Made by a program: the position numbers and the translations under genes. A model generated the notes under the pieces. That model searched no databases. It was not told the DNA's origin and saw only the letters and a list, made by a program, of their open reading frames with translations. A stretch of DNA of 9,827 nt, from assembly GCA_027296805.1 (NCBI GenBank), contig JAPUIR010000297.1:1-9827 (forward strand). The letters are read 5' to 3'. The DNA comes from Chloroflexota bacterium. GTDB lineage: Bacteria > Chloroflexota > Dehalococcoidia > Bin125. Positions 1 to 6,737 of this stretch are shown in pieces; positions within the stretch are counted from its first letter, which is position 1; the number at the start of each line of letters is the position of its first letter.

Positions 1-144
1 ACTCTTGGAGGCAGGGAGGAGTCCGGCGCTCGCGAGGTTGGCGGCTGCGTTGGGGGTGTTGGTGTCGAAGTTGGTGAGGGACGTCGAGGGGTAGGGGTTA
101 GTCGAGATAAGCGATACTTGTCCGTGAGCCAGGGGCCCCAACAC
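1..144 (-). CDS. possible 5' part of an unknown gene running off the left edge
   Basis: Reading the minus strand leftwards from a GTG at 144-142, or the adjacent TTG, one frame stays open to the window edge. It would encode about 48 residues with a sensible composition, including the stretch LTNFDTNTPNAAANLASAGL. Third positions in this stretch are almost all G or C, as in the window's real genes, and the other minus-strand frames either hit a stop near 101 or give Pro/Arg/Thr-rich nonsense. A weak GGAAG lies just upstream of the possible starts. The frame also stays open rightwards past 296, so an openness argument alone is weak. I recognise no family, and the start is a guess. It could be non-coding flank. 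Confidence 0.22.
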   Translation of the reverse strand, partial: MLGPLAHGQVSLISTNPYPSTSLTNFDTNTPNAAANLASAGLLPASKS

Positions 145-240
145 CGCTTCCGTAACGCCCCCCGTCCGGGCCACCCGATCCGTGGCAGGCTCGTCCGGCC
201 GTGCCCGCCCCAAGCATCGCCAGCCCCCGTGTACCGAGCG

Positions 241-283
241 TGCGGGGGGTCTCAGGGGGGTGCAACCCCCCTGTCTAGAACAG
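241..283 (-). repeat. intergenic repeat, left copy (3' side of pcrA)
   Basis: Read on the minus strand this holds two blocks: CTGTTCTAGACAGGGGGG (283-266) and CCCTGAGACCCCCCGCA (257-241). Both blocks recur in the same order, with small changes, on the plus strand at 2569-2644, upstream of pcrA. The second block matches its partner at 16 of 17 positions. The two copies therefore flank pcrA in inverted orientation. Short G/C-tract elements of this kind are common intergenic repeats in GC-rich genomes. Whether this one is dispersed in the genome cannot be seen here. Confidence 0.45.
253..273 (-). terminator. GC hairpin just downstream of pcrA, possible terminator
   Basis: A perfect 8-bp inverted repeat (CAGGGGGG / CCCCCCTG) with a 5-nt loop lies 21 bp past the pcrA stop codon. 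The position and stability suit a transcription stop or an RNA 3'-end stabiliser. There is no T-tract on either side, so it is not a classical intrinsic terminator. It is also part of the repeat described at 241-283. Confidence 0.35.
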
Positions 284-293
284 GACGCGGGCG

Positions 294-2555
294 CTAGAGC
301 TTTTCGAGGGGGGCGAGGGACAGCAGGAGTTTTTTGATGCCGGCGTCGTCGAAGTCGACGGTGACTTCGGAGTCGGCGCCGCGCGCGACGGTGGTGACGA
401 CGGTGCCGATGCCGAAGGCGTCGTGGCGCACGCGTTCGCCTTCGCTGAGTCCGATCTGGACAGCGGAGATGTCGTCGAGGCGGTCGGAGCCGGAGCTGTC
501 GTCGAATTCGTTCCAGGTGATCCAGCGGTTGCGGGCAGGACGAAGGTCTTCGCTTTTGGTGCTGAGGTGGCGGCCGCGGAGGTCGATGTGCTCTTCGGGG
601 ATGTCGTCGATGAAGCGGGAGCGGGGGTTGTGGCCGGTGGAGCCGGCGAGGCTGCGGCGGAAGGCGTGGACGAGGTAGAGGGCCTGTTTGGCGCGGGTGC
701 AACCGACGTAGCAGAGGCGTCGTTCTTCTTCCATGGAGGAGGGGTCGTCGAAGGAGCGCTGGTGGGGGAGGATGCCGTCTTCGACGCCGATCAGGAAGAC
801 GACGGGGAATTCGAGGCCTTTGGCGGCGTGGAGGGTGATGCAGGTGACGGCCGGGGGGGTGTCGTCGCCCATTTCATCGATGTCGGCGACGAGGGCGACG
901 TCTTCGAGGAAGGTGGCGAGGGCGGCCTCGGGGGCGATCTCGGTGTAGTTGGCGGCGACGGTGCGAAGTTCGAGAACGTTCTGCCAGCGGTCTTCCGCGT
1001 CATCGAATTCACGGAAGAGGAAGTCTTGGTAGCCGGTCTCGCGCAGGATGGTGTCGATGACCTGTTCGATGGTGCCGTCGGCGGCGGTGGCCTGGGCGTC
1101 GTGGATCATGTGGGTGAAGGAGAGCAGGGCGCGGCTGGCGCGGGCGGTGACCCTGGGTCCGGCGGCGGAACCGTCGCCGGATTGGCTTGAGTCGGTGGCA
1201 GGCTCGGCGGCGTGACCGGCCGCCTCGAGGAGGGAGACGCCGTTCTCTTCGGCCCAAACGGCGACTTCGGCTTGGGATTTCTGACCGAGTCCGCGGCTGG
1301 GGACGTTGATGATGCGTTGGAAGGCGACGGCGTCGTCCGGGTTGTGGACGAGTCGGAGGAAGGCGAGGAGGTCTTTGACTTCGCGGCGGGCGTAGAAGCG
1401 GGTGCCGCCGATGACGCGGTAGGGGATGCCGCGGCGGAGGAAGGCTTCTTCGATGACGCGGGATTGGGCGTTGGTGCGATACATGATGGCGACGTCGCCG
1501 GGGCGCCAGTTGTCGAGGGCGACTTGGGCTTCGATCTCGCGGGTGACGAAGTCGGCTTCGTCGGATTCGGAATAGCCCTCGTAGACGATGGGGCGGACGC
1601 CTTCGTCGTTCTCGGTCCAGAGCTGTTTGTGGATGCGTTCGGTGGCGCGGTCGATGATGGCGTCGGCGACACGGAGGATGGCCTTGGTCGAGCGGTAGTT
1701 CTGCTCGAGGCGGACGGTGGCGGCCTGGGGGAAGTCGCGTTCGAAGTAGAGGATGTTGCGGATGTCGGCGGCGCGCCAGGAGTAGATCGACTGGTCGGGG
1801 TCGCCCACGACGGTGAGGTTGCCGCTGCCGGCGGCCCAGGCGCGGGTGAGGTCGTACTGGACGACGTTGGTGTCCTGGAATTCGTCGACGAGGACGTGGC
1901 GGAAACGTCGTTGGTAGCGCTCGGCGATAGCGGTGTGCTGGTCGAAGAGGTCGACGGTGCGGGTGAGGAGGTCGTCGAAGTCGAGGGCGCCGTTGTCGTG
2001 CAAGACGGTCTGGTAGCGCTGGTAGGCGCGGGAGACGATTTCGTCGAAGTAGGTGGCGGCCTGGTTCTGGAAGGCTTCCACGCCGATGCCTTCGTTCTTG
2101 GCGCGGGAGATGGCGGAGCGGATGGTGCGGGAGCCATAGCGCTTGGGGTCGACGCCGAATTCGACGAGGGCGCGTCGGACGATGAGGTCTTGGTCGGCGT
2201 CGTCGTAGATGACGAAGTCGCGGGGGACGTCGACGGCGCGGCCATCGACGCGGAGGATGCGCGCGCAGATGGAGTGGAAGGTGCCGATCGTGGTGCCTTC
2301 TATCTGCAGACCGAGGAGGACGGCGACGCGGTCGCGCAGTTCGCGGGCGGCCTTCTTGGTGAAGGTGACGCCGAGGATCTGGTGGGGTCCGACGCCCTGC
2401 TCTTGGACGAGCCAGGCGATGCGGTGCGCGATGACGCGGGTTTTGCCGCTGCCGGGGCCGGCGAGGATGAGGAGGGGACCGGCGGGGTGGGTGGCGGCTT
2501 GACGCTGGGCGGGGTTGAGGCCGTCGAGGAGGGAAGCCGGGGCGTCGAGGGTCAT
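294..2555 (-). CDS. pcrA: ATP-dependent DNA helicase PcrA/UvrD (superfamily 1A)
   Basis: A 3'-to-5' SF1A helicase of 753 aa, the usual length for PcrA, acting in nucleotide excision repair, mismatch repair and removal of blocked RNA polymerase or recombinase. All helicase motifs are intact: Q-motif Gln17, Walker A GPGSGKT (33-39), motif Ia TFTKKAA (64-70), Walker B VDEFQDT (223-229), motif III GDPDQSIYSWR (251-261), motif IV QNYRST (285-290), motif V TLHAAKGLEF (574-583) and motif VI with the arginine finger in GCTRAK (618-623). Residues 704-753 form the Tudor-like tail (GERVRHDAFGIGTVV ... DDAGIKKLLLSLAPLEKL) that in PcrA binds RNA polymerase. A Ser/Gly-rich linker at about 453-468 sits in the 2B region. 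The frame is open 86 codons further upstream, to 2813. I chose the ATG at 2555 because the family begins just before the LLDGLNPAQ block and the extension is Arg/Pro-rich with no helicase similarity. No Shine-Dalgarno precedes this ATG. Confidence 0.97.
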   Translation of the reverse strand: MTLDAPASLLDGLNPAQRQAATHPAGPLLILAGPGSGKTRVIAHRIAWLVQEQGVGPHQILGVTFTKKAARELRDRVAVLLGLQIEGTTIGTFHSICARILRVDGRAVDVPRDFVIYDDADQDLIVRRALVEFGVDPKRYGSRTIRSAISRAKNEGIGVEAFQNQAATYFDEIVSRAYQRYQTVLHDNGALDFDDLLTRTVDLFDQHTAIAERYQRRFRHVLVDEFQDTNVVQYDLTRAWAAGSGNLTVVGDPDQSIYSWRAADIRNILYFERDFPQAATVRLEQNYRSTKAILRVADAIIDRATERIHKQLWTENDEGVRPIVYEGYSESDEADFVTREIEAQVALDNWRPGDVAIMYRTNAQSRVIEEAFLRRGIPYRVIGGTRFYARREVKDLLAFLRLVHNPDDAVAFQRIINVPSRGLGQKSQAEVAVWAEENGVSLLEAAGHAAEPATDSSQSGDGSAAGPRVTARASRALLSFTHMIHDAQATAADGTIEQVIDTILRETGYQDFLFREFDDAEDRWQNVLELRTVAANYTEIAPEAALATFLEDVALVADIDEMGDDTPPAVTCITLHAAKGLEFPVVFLIGVEDGILPHQRSFDDPSSMEEERRLCYVGCTRAKQALYLVHAFRRSLAGSTGHNPRSRFIDDIPEEHIDLRGRHLSTKSEDLRPARNRWITWNEFDDSSGSDRLDDISAVQIGLSEGERVRHDAFGIGTVVTTVARGADSEVTVDFDDAGIKKLLLSLAPLEKL

Positions 2556-2561
2556 GGGCTG

Positions 2562-2567
2562 AGCGTA
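2562..2567 (-). promoter_or_regulatory. possible -10 box for leaderless pcrA transcript
   Basis: On the minus strand TACGCT (a TANNNT -10) ends 6 nt before the pcrA ATG, which would put the transcription start at or next to the A of the start codon. This fits the absence of a ribosome binding site. No clear -35 is visible. The six-base match is short, so chance is a real alternative. Confidence 0.25.
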
Positions 2568-2568
2568 T

Positions 2569-2644
2569 CTGTTTTCTGGACAGGGGGATTGAATGTTTGG
2601 GGGTCGCTCGTGGAAACTCGCTCCGGGCCCTGAGACCCCCTGCA
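2569..2644 (+). repeat. intergenic repeat, right copy (5' side of pcrA)
   Basis: Contains CTGTTTTCTGGACAGGGGG (2569-2587) and CCCTGAGACCCCCTGCA (2628-2644), the same two blocks in the same order as the minus strand of 241-283. In this copy about 40 nt separate the blocks; in the left copy they nearly touch, with the G-tract and C-tract forming a hairpin. It begins 14 bp upstream of the pcrA start codon and so overlaps the expected pcrA promoter. Confidence 0.4.
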
Positions 2645-2821
2645 TGTTCCCGCCAGCGGACGTCACGGAGGGTGGGGTGCCAGCGGTTGATCGGGCTCGC
2701 CATGGATCGGGTGGCCGCATCCGGCGGTGCCTACCGAAGCGGCGTTGTGTGCCCCCCGCGTTCGCGCTTGCGGCCGTCAGCATTGTGTGCGCCCTGCGCG
2801 CGGTGCTCGGCAAGCGTGTTC

Positions 2822-2850
2822 TTGCTTAATTCGGCGTCAATCGCTATACC
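2822..2850 (+). promoter_or_regulatory. sigma70-type promoter for the 2943 gene pair
   Basis: TTGCTT (2822-2827) and TATACC (2845-2850) are separated by exactly 17 bp in the most AT-rich part of this intergenic region. A transcript would begin near 2857 and have a leader of about 86 nt. The -10 matches consensus at 4 of 6 and the -35 at 3 of 6, so this is a prediction by pattern only. Confidence 0.4.
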
Positions 2851-2857
2851 TCTTCAA

Positions 2858-2915
2858 CTTCGATGCGCATGGAAGATCCAGGATCGAAGACGCGATGCCG
2901 TAGCCGGACGCTACG
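2858..2915 (+). promoter_or_regulatory. leader with two inverted repeats upstream of the membrane-protein gene
   Basis: CTTCGAT (2858-2864) pairs with ATCGAAG (2883-2889) across an 18-nt loop, and CGTAGC (2899-2904) pairs with GCTACG (2910-2915) across a 5-nt loop. Both fall inside the predicted 5' leader. They could be mRNA structure or operator half-sites. No known riboswitch pattern is recognised. Confidence 0.3.
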
Positions 2916-2942
2916 TACCGCGCGGCAGACGGGGGGCATGCT

Positions 2943-4073
2943 GTGTTCGGATCCGATGTTCTCGATGTGGCGATTGGGGTGGTGGTCGTCTATCTGTTGT
3001 TCGCGCTGGTGGTCTCGACGCTGAACGAGATGATCGCGCGGCAGCTCAATCTGCGATCGCGTCACCTGAAGGCAGGGCTGGCGCAGTTGCTGGACGGTGA
3101 TCGAGCGTCGCCAGGGCCGCTCACGGAGCTGATGATGGCCCATCCCCTGACGAGGAGCTTGGGGGCGAACCCGTCCTACATGAGCGCGACGACCTTCGCG
3201 CGGGTGCTGATCGACTCGGCGGCAGACATGGAGCGCCGCGAGCACAACTTGGACACCGCTCCCCCGATCACGCCGGGGGATGCGGTGGCGGCATTCGCCC
3301 GCGAACACCCTTCGAGTCCACTCCTGGGGTTGTTGCGGCCGTTGGCCGTCGAAGCGGGGGATGATCTGACGCAGTTCCAGCAGAAGCTGGAGGACTTGTT
3401 CGACGACCAGATGGAGCGGGTGAGCGGCTGGTACAAGCGACAGACGCAATGGATCATGCTGGGCTTGGCTTTGCTGGTGGCGGCGACGTTCAATGTGGAT
3501 TCGATCCAGTTGGTGGAGAGTCTGCAGACGGACCCGTCAGTCCGTGAGGCGCTGATTGAGGTGGCACCGGAGATTCTTGAGGCGGCGGAGGCCGAGCTGG
3601 CGGCGCAACAGGCCAACGGGTCGAGCGTCGAGGGAGCGACGGCAATCTCGGAGCTGCAAAAGCAGCTGTCGACACGCACGTTGCCCTTCGGCCGCTGGAT
3701 CGATGCGAATCCGAATGTGGTGGATCCGCTGGAGTTTCCCACGAACGGATGGGGCTGGGTCTACAAGATCCTGGGCATTCTGATCACAGGCTTCGCGATC
3801 TCTATGGGGGCGCCGTTCTGGTTCCAGGCGCTGAACAAGCTCGTGAATCTACGCGGGTCGGGAGGCAAGCCGCCTACGGCAGCGGAGGCGCGGGCGGCCA
3901 ACGGCGCAGGGGGCGACGCAGCGGCCACCACGGCGGCTGTCGCCGCGGCGGTGGGGGCGGCAGCGGCGCTACCGGGAGCCGAGAGCGTGCGATCGCCCGG
4001 CGCCATGACGGACCCCGCGGACGCACAGCTTCCCACCGACGACGGACCTGTCCCTGAAGGCGGGAGCCGATAG
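2943..4073 (+). CDS. three-helix membrane protein of an unnamed conserved family
   Basis: A 376-aa protein starting at GTG, with a G-rich stretch about 8 nt upstream as the likely ribosome site. Hydrophobic segments at about 7-28, 170-185 and 273-291 predict three membrane helices. The large region between helices 1 and 2 (30-165) is soluble and charged. Residues 196-245 after helix 2 are an acidic helical stretch. The blocks PSYMSATTFARVL (77-89), SGWYKRQTQWIMLG (161-174) and GAPFWFQALNKLVNLRG (289-305) look like signatures of a widespread bacterial hypothetical membrane protein family; this is from memory and I know no function for it. The tail from about 310 is Ala/Gly/Pro low-complexity, likely disordered. 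The stop overlaps the next start by one base (TAGTG), so the two are probably co-translated. No catalytic motif is visible. Confidence 0.85.
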   Translation: MFGSDVLDVAIGVVVVYLLFALVVSTLNEMIARQLNLRSRHLKAGLAQLLDGDRASPGPLTELMMAHPLTRSLGANPSYMSATTFARVLIDSAADMERREHNLDTAPPITPGDAVAAFAREHPSSPLLGLLRPLAVEAGDDLTQFQQKLEDLFDDQMERVSGWYKRQTQWIMLGLALLVAATFNVDSIQLVESLQTDPSVREALIEVAPEILEAAEAELAAQQANGSSVEGATAISELQKQLSTRTLPFGRWIDANPNVVDPLEFPTNGWGWVYKILGILITGFAISMGAPFWFQALNKLVNLRGSGGKPPTAAEARAANGAGGDAAATTAAVAAAVGAAAALPGAESVRSPGAMTDPADAQLPTDDGPVPEGGSR

Positions 4074-4897
4074 TGGAAGCGCCAGTCTGGCTACATCAGT
4101 TTGACTACGGCTACGGGCCACAGGTGCTCGGTGGGAAACCGGACAGCGATCTGCCGATCAGCGCGATCTACGGGAAGACGAACGACGGGCTGACCTGGCA
4201 GGGGCACTGGGATACGGCACCCGAGGCCATCAGTGGGGTCGGCGCGCTGTTGCGAACGGTGCGGCAGCGATACGGGGCGGCCGGAATCGACTTCGTGCCG
4301 TGGGGCGTGATCCACGGCCGCTGGGAGGGGGAGCCTCGGCAAGCAGCGAAGGAGGGTGCGCGAGCGGCGCTGATCGCCAAGGCTTGCGTCTGGCCAGGGG
4401 GACCGGCGCGGTACATCGTCGATCTGGAGCCGTTCTACCACGCGCCGTTCAAGGCGTTCTGGCGCAACGATCTGGGAGCGGGGCCGATTGACGTGCTGCG
4501 TTTCGCGGCGGCGTTCCAGGCGAACGGAGGCGACGAGCTCTGGGTGGCACCCGACGCGCGCGATCCGCACTTGACGCCGGTATCTTTCGGGATCTGGGCG
4601 GGCCTGCCGATCGTGACGCGCGTGCTGCCACAGGTGTGCTACACAGATTTCGTGAAGCCGCGTACGCCCACTCCGATCACGGTGCGCACGGCGTTGGAGC
4701 GGGCGATCGATGCGCTGGGTGCCCACGGCTGGGCGGATACCGCTTCGATCCATCCGATCCTGCCTGGCGACTCGCCAGCGTCCTTGATTCCGTTCGCGAT
4801 GTCCGAGCTGCAGCGATTGGGGTGCAGCCGCGAGATCTCGTTCTATCAGCGGGCGAGCCTGCGGCTGGACACGGCGAAAGCGATCGCGGAGGAATAG
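4073..4897 (+). CDS. soluble protein, probable TIM-barrel (glycoside-hydrolase-like) fold, unknown function
   Basis: A 274-aa protein with a GTG start, preceded by GGGAG (4062-4066) with 6-nt spacing inside the end of the upstream gene. It has no signal peptide or membrane helix, so it should be cytoplasmic. The pattern of short hydrophobic strands followed by helices suggests an (alpha/beta)8 barrel: AIYGK (31-35), IDFVPWGVI (72-80), YIVDLEPF (114-121), DELWVAPDA (154-162), LPQVCYTDF (185-193) and a final ISFYQRASL (255-263). The VDLEP block, with Asp117 and Glu119 at a strand end, resembles the acidic active-site edge of lysozyme-like or family-25-like barrels. I do not recognise an exact family and do not claim hydrolase activity. 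The one-base overlap with the membrane-protein gene implies a joint function, perhaps recruitment to the membrane. Confidence 0.8.
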   Translation: MEAPVWLHQFDYGYGPQVLGGKPDSDLPISAIYGKTNDGLTWQGHWDTAPEAISGVGALLRTVRQRYGAAGIDFVPWGVIHGRWEGEPRQAAKEGARAALIAKACVWPGGPARYIVDLEPFYHAPFKAFWRNDLGAGPIDVLRFAAAFQANGGDELWVAPDARDPHLTPVSFGIWAGLPIVTRVLPQVCYTDFVKPRTPTPITVRTALERAIDALGAHGWADTASIHPILPGDSPASLIPFAMSELQRLGCSREISFYQRASLRLDTAKAIAEE

Positions 4898-4901
4898 GAA
4901 T

Positions 4902-4933
4902 CCGCGCGCGGTCGTCGCTGGGAGCTCGCGCGG
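4902..4933 (+). terminator. GC-rich inverted repeat after the gene pair
   Basis: CCGCGCG (4902-4908) pairs with CGCGCGG (4927-4933) across 18 nt, starting 5 bp after the stop codon of the TIM-barrel gene. No T-tract follows. The site suits an end of the two-gene transcript, but short GC repeats arise easily in this base composition. Confidence 0.28.
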
Positions 4934-5027
4934 CTGGACGCTGCTGAATGGAACTCTGACGGGGGTGGGATCGTTATACGGGCGTTGGGCGCGAGGGGAT
5001 CGCGCAGCAGTCCGTAGCGAGGGCCGG

Positions 5028-5036
5028 TGTTATAGT
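5028..5036 (+). promoter_or_regulatory. extended -10 promoter for the 5098-8048 gene run
   Basis: TGTTATAGT matches the extended -10 pattern (TG-N-TATAAT) at 7 of the 8 defined positions, with no good -35 at 16-18 bp upstream, as is typical of extended -10 promoters. It lies about 60 bp before the first ATG of the run. A second AT-rich site, TTATAC (4974-4979), is a weaker alternative. Confidence 0.45.
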
Positions 5037-5097
5037 GCGTACTCGGTCGCGCTGTTTCGAGGGCTCGTTGGTGGCGGGCAAGACAGCGAGGTAGCCC

Positions 5098-5814
5098 ATG
5101 CTGGGTGCGGATCTATTCCTGCCAGCGATCGAATGGCCCGGCGGGAGTCCGGAGAATACGGCGATCATCATTGGGGTGGTGGCGGGGGCGTACGCGGGGG
5201 CGGTGTGGCTGGCGGCGTTGATCTGGACGATTCGCGACGTGCGCGAGCGGTCGGAGGATCCGATCACGCAGGGCGTCGCGTTCTTGATTGTGCTGGTGTT
5301 CAATCTGCCGGGCTGGGTGCTGTATATGGTGCTGCGGCCCCCGATGACGCTGGCCGATGTGTACGAGCGGCAGTTGGAGGAAGAGGCGCTGCGGCAGGAG
5401 TTGGACGACCGGCTCTCGTGCCCGACGTGTGAGCGCGATGTGCTTGAGGAGTACATCGCCTGCCCTCACTGCGGGACGAGGCTGAAGAGCCCGTGCCACG
5501 AATGCAGCAAGGCGGTGTCGTTCTCCTGGGCTGTGTGCCCCTGGTGCGGGACGGCCCCGCAAGCGGAGCGCAAGATGGGATCGATTGCGGCGGCTGCAGA
5601 GGACGTGGGAGGGCGGACGACCGTCGACGAGCCCTCGATCTCAGAGCGAGAGGCGACGGAGCCGACGACGGCGCCTGAGTCGTTGGGGAGTCCGGTGGGG
5701 GCACGGTTGATCCAGACGACCGAGACGGAGGCAGCGCGGGCGGCGAAGTCGAAGCCGAGTCCGTTCCGTCGATCTGAGGGGGATGTGCCGGCCAGGGCGG
5801 CGTCGGGCGAATAA
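5098..5814 (+). CDS. membrane-anchored double zinc-ribbon protein
   Basis: A 238-aa protein starting at ATG 5098 with GAGG (5088-5091) six bases upstream. Two membrane helices, about 21-44 and 58-79, are followed by a short charged helix (88-104). Four CxxC knuckles then come as two pairs: CPTC (108-111) with CPHC (122-125), and CHEC (133-136) with CPWC (147-150). This is the DZANK-like double zinc-ribbon layout, each pair binding one structural zinc. The rest (from 160) is Ser/Thr/Glu/Ala-rich and probably disordered. Such proteins usually serve as protein-protein adaptors; no enzymatic role is implied. It is the first gene after the predicted promoter, 52 bp ahead of the Ddn-like gene. Confidence 0.85.
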   Translation: MLGADLFLPAIEWPGGSPENTAIIIGVVAGAYAGAVWLAALIWTIRDVRERSEDPITQGVAFLIVLVFNLPGWVLYMVLRPPMTLADVYERQLEEEALRQELDDRLSCPTCERDVLEEYIACPHCGTRLKSPCHECSKAVSFSWAVCPWCGTAPQAERKMGSIAAAAEDVGGRTTVDEPSISEREATEPTTAPESLGSPVGARLIQTTETEAARAAKSKPSPFRRSEGDVPARAASGE

Positions 5815-5866
5815 GGTCCGGACTCTGGCGGCGTCGTGCGGCTTCGCGCCGGGCGGGAGACGCGCG

Positions 5867-6382
5867 ATGAACGCGCTGCAGCTGTGGACGAAGGCAAGCA
5901 GGACACGGCTGGGCCAGTGGTGGCAGCTGAAGTCGGCGCCGGGACGGCGACGGATGGATCTGGCGCTCTACCGGATCAGCGGTGGTCGGCTGACGCTGTT
6001 GAGCGGGCTTCTGCCCTGTTTGATGCTGACGACGACGGGCCGTCGGAGCGGGCGTCGGTACACGACGCCGGTGGTGTACACGCGCGAGGCGGGTGAGGTA
6101 ATCGTGGTGGCGTCCAAGGACGGCACGCCGGGCGATCCGCAGTGGTTGCTCAATCTGCGGGTGAAGCCCGTGGCGGAGTTGTCGATCCGGGGCGCGCGCG
6201 CTTCGTACGCGGCGCGAATCCTGGATCCGAACGAGGCCGGGTGGGAGGCGCTGTGGTCGCTGGCGTTGGAGCGGAATCCGACTTACGCCGTCTACCGTCA
6301 GAGCAAGGGCCATGCGATTCCGGTGGTGGCGTTCCGGCCGATCGTGGCGGCTCGGGTGGGCGGGGACGAGCCGCCGGGGTAA
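5867..6382 (+). CDS. Ddn-like F420H2-dependent reductase (nitroreductase/deazaflavin family)
   Basis: A 171-aa protein of the split-barrel flavin-binding family that includes mycobacterial Ddn, which reduces quinones and nitro compounds with coenzyme F420H2. LMLTTTGRRSGRRYTTPVVY (52-71) is the family's cofactor-phosphate loop. ASKDGTPGDPQWLLNL (82-97) is the second signature, with the conserved Trp93 and Asn96. Tyr140 and Tyr143 in NPTYAVYRQ occupy the position of the active-site tyrosine cluster. The frame is open from 5783, but the ATG at 5867 is preferred: it has GGGAGA upstream, the family length and no N-terminal excess. The tail after 158 is short and variable. F420 rather than FMN as cofactor is inferred from the family and from the LLM gene downstream. 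Confidence 0.92.
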   Translation: MNALQLWTKASRTRLGQWWQLKSAPGRRRMDLALYRISGGRLTLLSGLLPCLMLTTTGRRSGRRYTTPVVYTREAGEVIVVASKDGTPGDPQWLLNLRVKPVAELSIRGARASYAARILDPNEAGWEALWSLALERNPTYAVYRQSKGHAIPVVAFRPIVAARVGGDEPPG

Positions 6383-6415
6383 GGTCGACGCGGCGGGCAG
6401 GGGAGTCGAGCGACG

Positions 6416-6628
6416 ATGTCCACCTGGCAAATCGGAGCGATTCTGATCTCGACGCTGTACGGGTCGGTTCTGTCGTACGTCGTCGTGGCGACGGTGCGTG
6501 GCCTGCTGGTGGGTGAAGAGACGGGACCGGTCCGGCAGTTCTGCCCGCCCCATGTGAATTGCCAGCTCTGCCGGGGAGCGGAGGAGCGGGCCGACACGCG
6601 AAGCGAGCGGATGGTCGGACTGGGCTGA
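6416..6628 (+). CDS. small single-helix membrane peptide with a Cys/His cluster
   Basis: A 70-aa ORF starting at ATG 6416, with AGGGGAG (6399-6405) upstream at a rather long 10-nt spacing. Residues 5-28 form one hydrophobic helix. The following segment CPPHVNCQLC places Cys43, His46, Cys49 and Cys52 exactly three apart, which could bind a metal or form disulphides. It lies 33 bp after the Ddn-like gene and in the same direction, so it is probably cotranscribed. I recognise no family. The membrane helix, the ribosome site and the position in the run argue that it is real, but it is short. Confidence 0.6.
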   Translation: MSTWQIGAILISTLYGSVLSYVVVATVRGLLVGEETGPVRQFCPPHVNCQLCRGAEERADTRSERMVGLG

Positions 6629-6694
6629 GGGCCCGGGGTCGCGTCTAAGACAACGGGGCAAAATGGGGCTTGGCGAAGGCGAGCGGGCTAGACT

Positions 6695-6722
6695 GCCGCT
6701 GCCGTCCCGGGGGACCCGCGGC
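6695..6722 (+). promoter_or_regulatory. imperfect hairpin just upstream of the LLM ribosome site
   Basis: GCCGC (6695-6699) pairs with GCGGC (6718-6722), and inside it GTCC (6704-6707) pairs with GGAC (6712-6715), with small internal loops. It ends three bases before the GAGGGGG ribosome site (6726-6732) of the next gene. It could modulate translation of that gene or be a processing site between operon segments. Confidence 0.3.
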
Positions 6723-6737
6723 GGTGAGGGGGTTGGC

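Larger units (their letters stand above)
2556..2942. other. 387-bp divergent intergenic region
   Basis: Lies between the starts of pcrA (minus) and the membrane-protein gene (plus). The open frames seen here are by-products of GC-rich sequence: their translations are Arg/Ala-rich and match no family. It contains a repeat copy (2569-2644), a possible leaderless -10 for pcrA, a GC-rich middle of about 170 bp (2645-2815) in which I see nothing, and a more AT-rich stretch (2815-2880) with a promoter and leader hairpins for the plus-strand gene. Confidence 0.6.

Noticed and set aside
271..283. CTGTCTAGAACAG as an operator palindrome
   Set aside because: The symmetry is imperfect and the sequence is better explained as part of the repeat shared with 2569-2587.
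1212..2633. Long plus-strand open frame (473 codons) opposite pcrA
   Set aside because: Gly/Val/Asp/Glu-rich composition with no family features; it is the antisense shadow of pcrA.
1009..2703. Long minus-strand open frame (564 codons) inside pcrA
   Set aside because: Its translation is Arg/Pro-rich low complexity, the usual shadow of a GC-rich gene in another frame, while the pcrA frame carries all helicase motifs.
2556..2813. 86-codon N-terminal extension of PcrA
   Set aside because: Arg/Pro-rich with no similarity to helicases; it crosses the repeat copy, and family members begin near LLDGLNPAQ.
2593..3100. Plus-strand open frames in the divergent region before the membrane gene
   Set aside because: Arg/Ala/Cys-rich translations, no ribosome site and no family; the longer one runs into the membrane-protein gene in another frame.
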